Source of the DNA: Candidatus Zixiibacteriota bacterium | GTDB taxonomy: Bacteria > Zixibacteria > MSB-5A5 > CAIYYT01 | Reading direction: 5' to 3' | DNA length: 7,428 nucleotides | Assembly: GCA_963205155.1 (NCBI GenBank) | Contig: CAUJJY010000234.1 | Location: forward strand, 1-7,428 | Translations under genes and position numbers: made by a program | In this document: in pieces, positions 6,102 through 7,428 of the stretch | Numbering within the stretch: the stretch's first letter is position 1 | Layout of the letters: each line of letters opens with the position of its first letter | The notes under the pieces: generated by a model | The model's input: only the letters and a program-made list of their open reading frames with translations | Told to the model about the DNA's origin: nothing | Databases searched by the model: none

Positions 6102-6163
6102 CGCCGGCATTACAGATCAGTTTCTAGCCCAGCTGTCGCCTGACGCTTGCAACCGTCAAATCG
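6102..6163 (+). pseudogene. Remnant of a motor ATPase gene with internal deletion
   Basis: Two blocks match the intact ATPase gene in the same order and orientation. Bases 6102-6135 match 2423-2456 at 27 of 34 positions and encode AGITDQFLAQL against AGMANQFLAQL. Bases 6137-6163 match 2665-2692 at 25 of 27 positions with one base missing and carry the PDA...CCGTCAAATCG end. The 207 bases between the blocks (69 codons) are missing in frame, and the one-base gap then shifts the frame. The divergence means it is not a fresh copy of this gene but a piece of a related one. Confidence 0.65.
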
Positions 6164-6235
6164 ACGTAAGACTATTGCACAATCCCAGCAACGTTGTGCT
6201 TCTTATGTGACAGAAGTAAGTGCAAGGTTCGAACG

Positions 6236-6343
6236 ATGGATGCGCAACCGATGATTTGTCACTTTAGTAAGAGTTCCGACACCGACCAAGTGGTACAGCG
6301 AGCAGGTATCCCCGATGCCGAGCATCGGGCCGTGGCGCGATAA
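6236..6343 (+). CDS. Doubtful short ORF, 35 codons
   Basis: The ORF runs from ATG 6236 to TAA 6341-6343, with AAGG eight bases before the start. Its end (VVQRAGIPDAEHRAVAR) has a protein-like composition rather than random codons, so it may be the tail of a decayed gene. It includes the hairpin at 6311-6329. I recognise no family. It could be chance. Confidence 0.2.
   Translation: MDAQPMICHFSKSSDTDQVVQRAGIPDAEHRAVAR
6311..6329. repeat. Perfect 8-bp hairpin CCCGATGC-CGA-GCATCGGG
   Basis: The GC-rich arms have a three-base loop. It lies about 40 bp beyond the stop codon of the minus-strand HNH gene, a place where a terminator would be expected. However, no T-run follows on the minus strand, so it would have to work as a pause or mRNA-stabilising stem. 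Confidence 0.45.
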
Positions 6344-6366
6344 CTGTCGATACGCACTTTAGAGTG

Positions 6367-7170
6367 TTACTTACTATCCCCAGTCCAGTCCTTCCGCCAA
6401 GACTGATAATTGAAATCGTCCCGACCGGTGGTAAGGGCCATGACCATATCCTCGACCATCGACCTCAATTCAGATGTGATCTGACCACCCGAAATGACCT
6501 GCATTATGGTCCCCCCTGTTCCCGGCCCGTCTGGTTCGAGGCACTTCCAGTGCCAATCGTATAACTGGGTTACCCTATTCTCAAAGTACTTCCTCGGAGT
6601 TGTGTCTTCAAAATGCTTGGGCGAATAGTACTGCGCAAGCATCTCAAGCATGCCCAACAAGGCTTGAATTACTTTGCCGTTGCCTTCACGCATAGTTGCA
6701 GTGACCCCGGAATCCCACAACGGCTCGGCGGAATGGTAAGCATTTCGTAGCAGTGTTGGAAGTCCATGAAGCATTTTCAAGTCGAGTTCTAAGCCTGCGG
6801 ATGACCGTATATCGGTATATGCTTCAGGCTCTTTGCCCTCAGAAAGGACTGCTAAGGAATCCAATTGAACCCGTTCAATTATACGCGGCAGTACCGATGG
6901 TCCATGATCCAAGGTGCGCCTATTCAGAACCCTAGCTACCCAATCATCGCGGTAAAGAATGACTTGAATCGAGTCTAGTTTGCGATCGAATCCGCCCTTA
7001 ATCTGTGTGTCTCTGTGGCAGTCGAAGCAAAGCACTGCCAGATTCAATGATTCGTCGTTCGAATGGTCTCCATCAATGTGGTGGATCTGTACCGGTTTCC
7101 CCCGCATTCTGCAAACGCAACACGTGCGATCCGACTCAAAGAGAATGCGCGCAGAAGTGTCCTTTGTCAT
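6367..7170 (-). CDS. HNH endonuclease domain protein
   Basis: The 267-residue protein has an N-terminal HNH (beta-beta-alpha metal) module at residues 15-55: Cys17/Cys20, HHIDGDHSND (30-39) with the catalytic His pair, Asn43 in LNL, and Cys48/Cys51-His52 (LCFDCHRDT). All zinc ligands and catalytic residues are present, so metal-dependent DNA nicking or cleavage is plausible. Residues 60-267 are mainly helical, contain a Trp/Tyr-rich part (YDWHWKCLEPDG, 204-215), and match nothing I recognise; they may set target choice. The ATG at 7170 has GGGAGGAG 13 bases upstream, a longer gap than usual, but no other in-frame start fits. HNH proteins of this kind occur in restriction, homing and defence settings; nothing here decides between them. 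Confidence 0.8.
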   Translation of the reverse strand: MTKDTSARILFESDRTCCVCRMRGKPVQIHHIDGDHSNDESLNLAVLCFDCHRDTQIKGGFDRKLDSIQVILYRDDWVARVLNRRTLDHGPSVLPRIIERVQLDSLAVLSEGKEPEAYTDIRSSAGLELDLKMLHGLPTLLRNAYHSAEPLWDSGVTATMREGNGKVIQALLGMLEMLAQYYSPKHFEDTTPRKYFENRVTQLYDWHWKCLEPDGPGTGGTIMQVISGGQITSELRSMVEDMVMALTTGRDDFNYQSWRKDWTGDSK

Positions 7171-7183
7171 AACTAAACAGGGT

Positions 7184-7191
7184 CTCCTCCC
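7184..7191 (-). promoter_or_regulatory. Ribosome binding site of the HNH gene
   Basis: The minus strand reads GGGAGGAG, 13 bases before the ATG at 7170. The sequence is strong but the spacing is long. Confidence 0.45.
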
Positions 7192-7226
7192 TTGGCTCGT
7201 TGTCGCTTATCCCAGCCGAAGTAAAG

Positions 7227-7428
7227 TCACCTTTCAATGTCAATTCGTTGTGAGCCCTCCGTGAACCCGTTCCCTACCGAGACATTAATATACATCGTGT
7301 GCGGCGGGAGATACCGAGGCACAGCGCTTTCAGATTTCCCGAAAAGTGAGATTGCGTGCTTGATAGCGTCACAGTCCCCCGTGACTATACCCCGGGCCAA
7401 ATCCGGTCGCAAGGGATCGGAGTGTGGC
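7227..7428 (-). CDS. Possible C-terminal end of a gene entering from the right
   Basis: One minus-strand frame is open from the window edge to a TGA at 7227-7229, 66 codons. It reads as a plausible soluble protein tail (RPDLARGIVTGDCDAIKHAI followed by a short beta-like end). It may start outside the window or at the TTG at 7412. It ends 56 bp before the HNH start, so the two could be co-transcribed. No family is recognised and the length is too short to be sure. Confidence 0.35.
   Translation of the reverse strand, partial: PHSDPLRPDLARGIVTGDCDAIKHAISLFGKSESAVPRYLPPHTMYINVSVGNGFTEGSQRIDIER

Larger units (their letters stand above)
5788..6366. other. Gene-poor stretch with remnants and palindromes
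   Basis: No convincing intact gene is seen in about 580 bp. It should hold the promoter of the minus-strand zinc-ribbon gene, but no clear box pair was found. It contains a degraded piece of the motor ATPase gene (6102-6163), palindromes at 6015-6028 and 6311-6329, an AT-rich patch near 5985-6085 and a doubtful 35-codon ORF (6236-6343). This mix is typical of a junction left by insertion or deletion. Confidence 0.6.

Noticed and set aside
7227..7428. Promoter with TTGACA near 7230 for the HNH gene
   Set aside because: A minus-strand TTGACA is present, but no acceptable -10 box lies 16 to 18 bases downstream.

Overview
This looks like an accessory region of a bacterial mobile element (plasmid, integrative element or prophage remnant); no rRNA, tRNA or core housekeeping gene is present. 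The host cannot be named from the sequence. Spacing, ATGA/TAATG overlaps, Shine-Dalgarno sites and a sigma-70-like promoter are all bacterial. The left part (about 1-2800) reads visibly GC-richer than the cassette at 2800-6100, which fits a mosaic origin.

Left block, 1-1319, minus strand: two coupled genes, a putative single-strand annealing protein (Rad52-like by motif) and a PD-(D/E)XK RecB/Cas4-type nuclease that runs off the left edge. Together they resemble a phage-type recombination pair (annealase plus exonuclease). A divergent spacer of 180 bp leads to a plus-strand VirD4/TraD/HerA-type motor ATPase (1500-2798) that lacks the usual membrane-spanning N-terminus.

Centre, 2805-5787: a compact cassette. 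A good promoter (TTGACA, 17 bp, CATTAT) precedes three overlapping plus-strand genes: a 110-residue zinc-ribbon protein, a GTP cyclohydrolase II homologue with an added N-terminal helix-turn-helix-like segment, and a 470-residue fusion of an orotidine-5'-phosphate-decarboxylase-type domain with a guanylate-kinase-type domain. A second zinc-ribbon gene, clearly paralogous to the first, faces them from the minus strand with only 10 bp between stop codons. All three enzyme domains act on nucleoside monophosphates or make them. The cyclohydrolase and kinase domains keep their metal and phosphate residues but have changed at base- or outcome-determining positions. I infer a dedicated pathway that makes an unusual nucleotide (or nucleotide-derived metabolite or signal) from GTP; its end product is unknown. 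This is the best candidate for an undescribed system here.

Right block, 5788-7428: about 580 bp without a convincing gene, containing a decayed fragment of the motor ATPase gene (6102-6163), two strong palindromes and one doubtful 35-codon ORF. It is followed on the minus strand by an HNH endonuclease-like gene (6367-7170) and the probable tail of another gene entering from the right. The intact ATPase gene and its remnant bracket the cassette as diverged direct repeats, which suggests how the cassette was gained or how the locus was rearranged.
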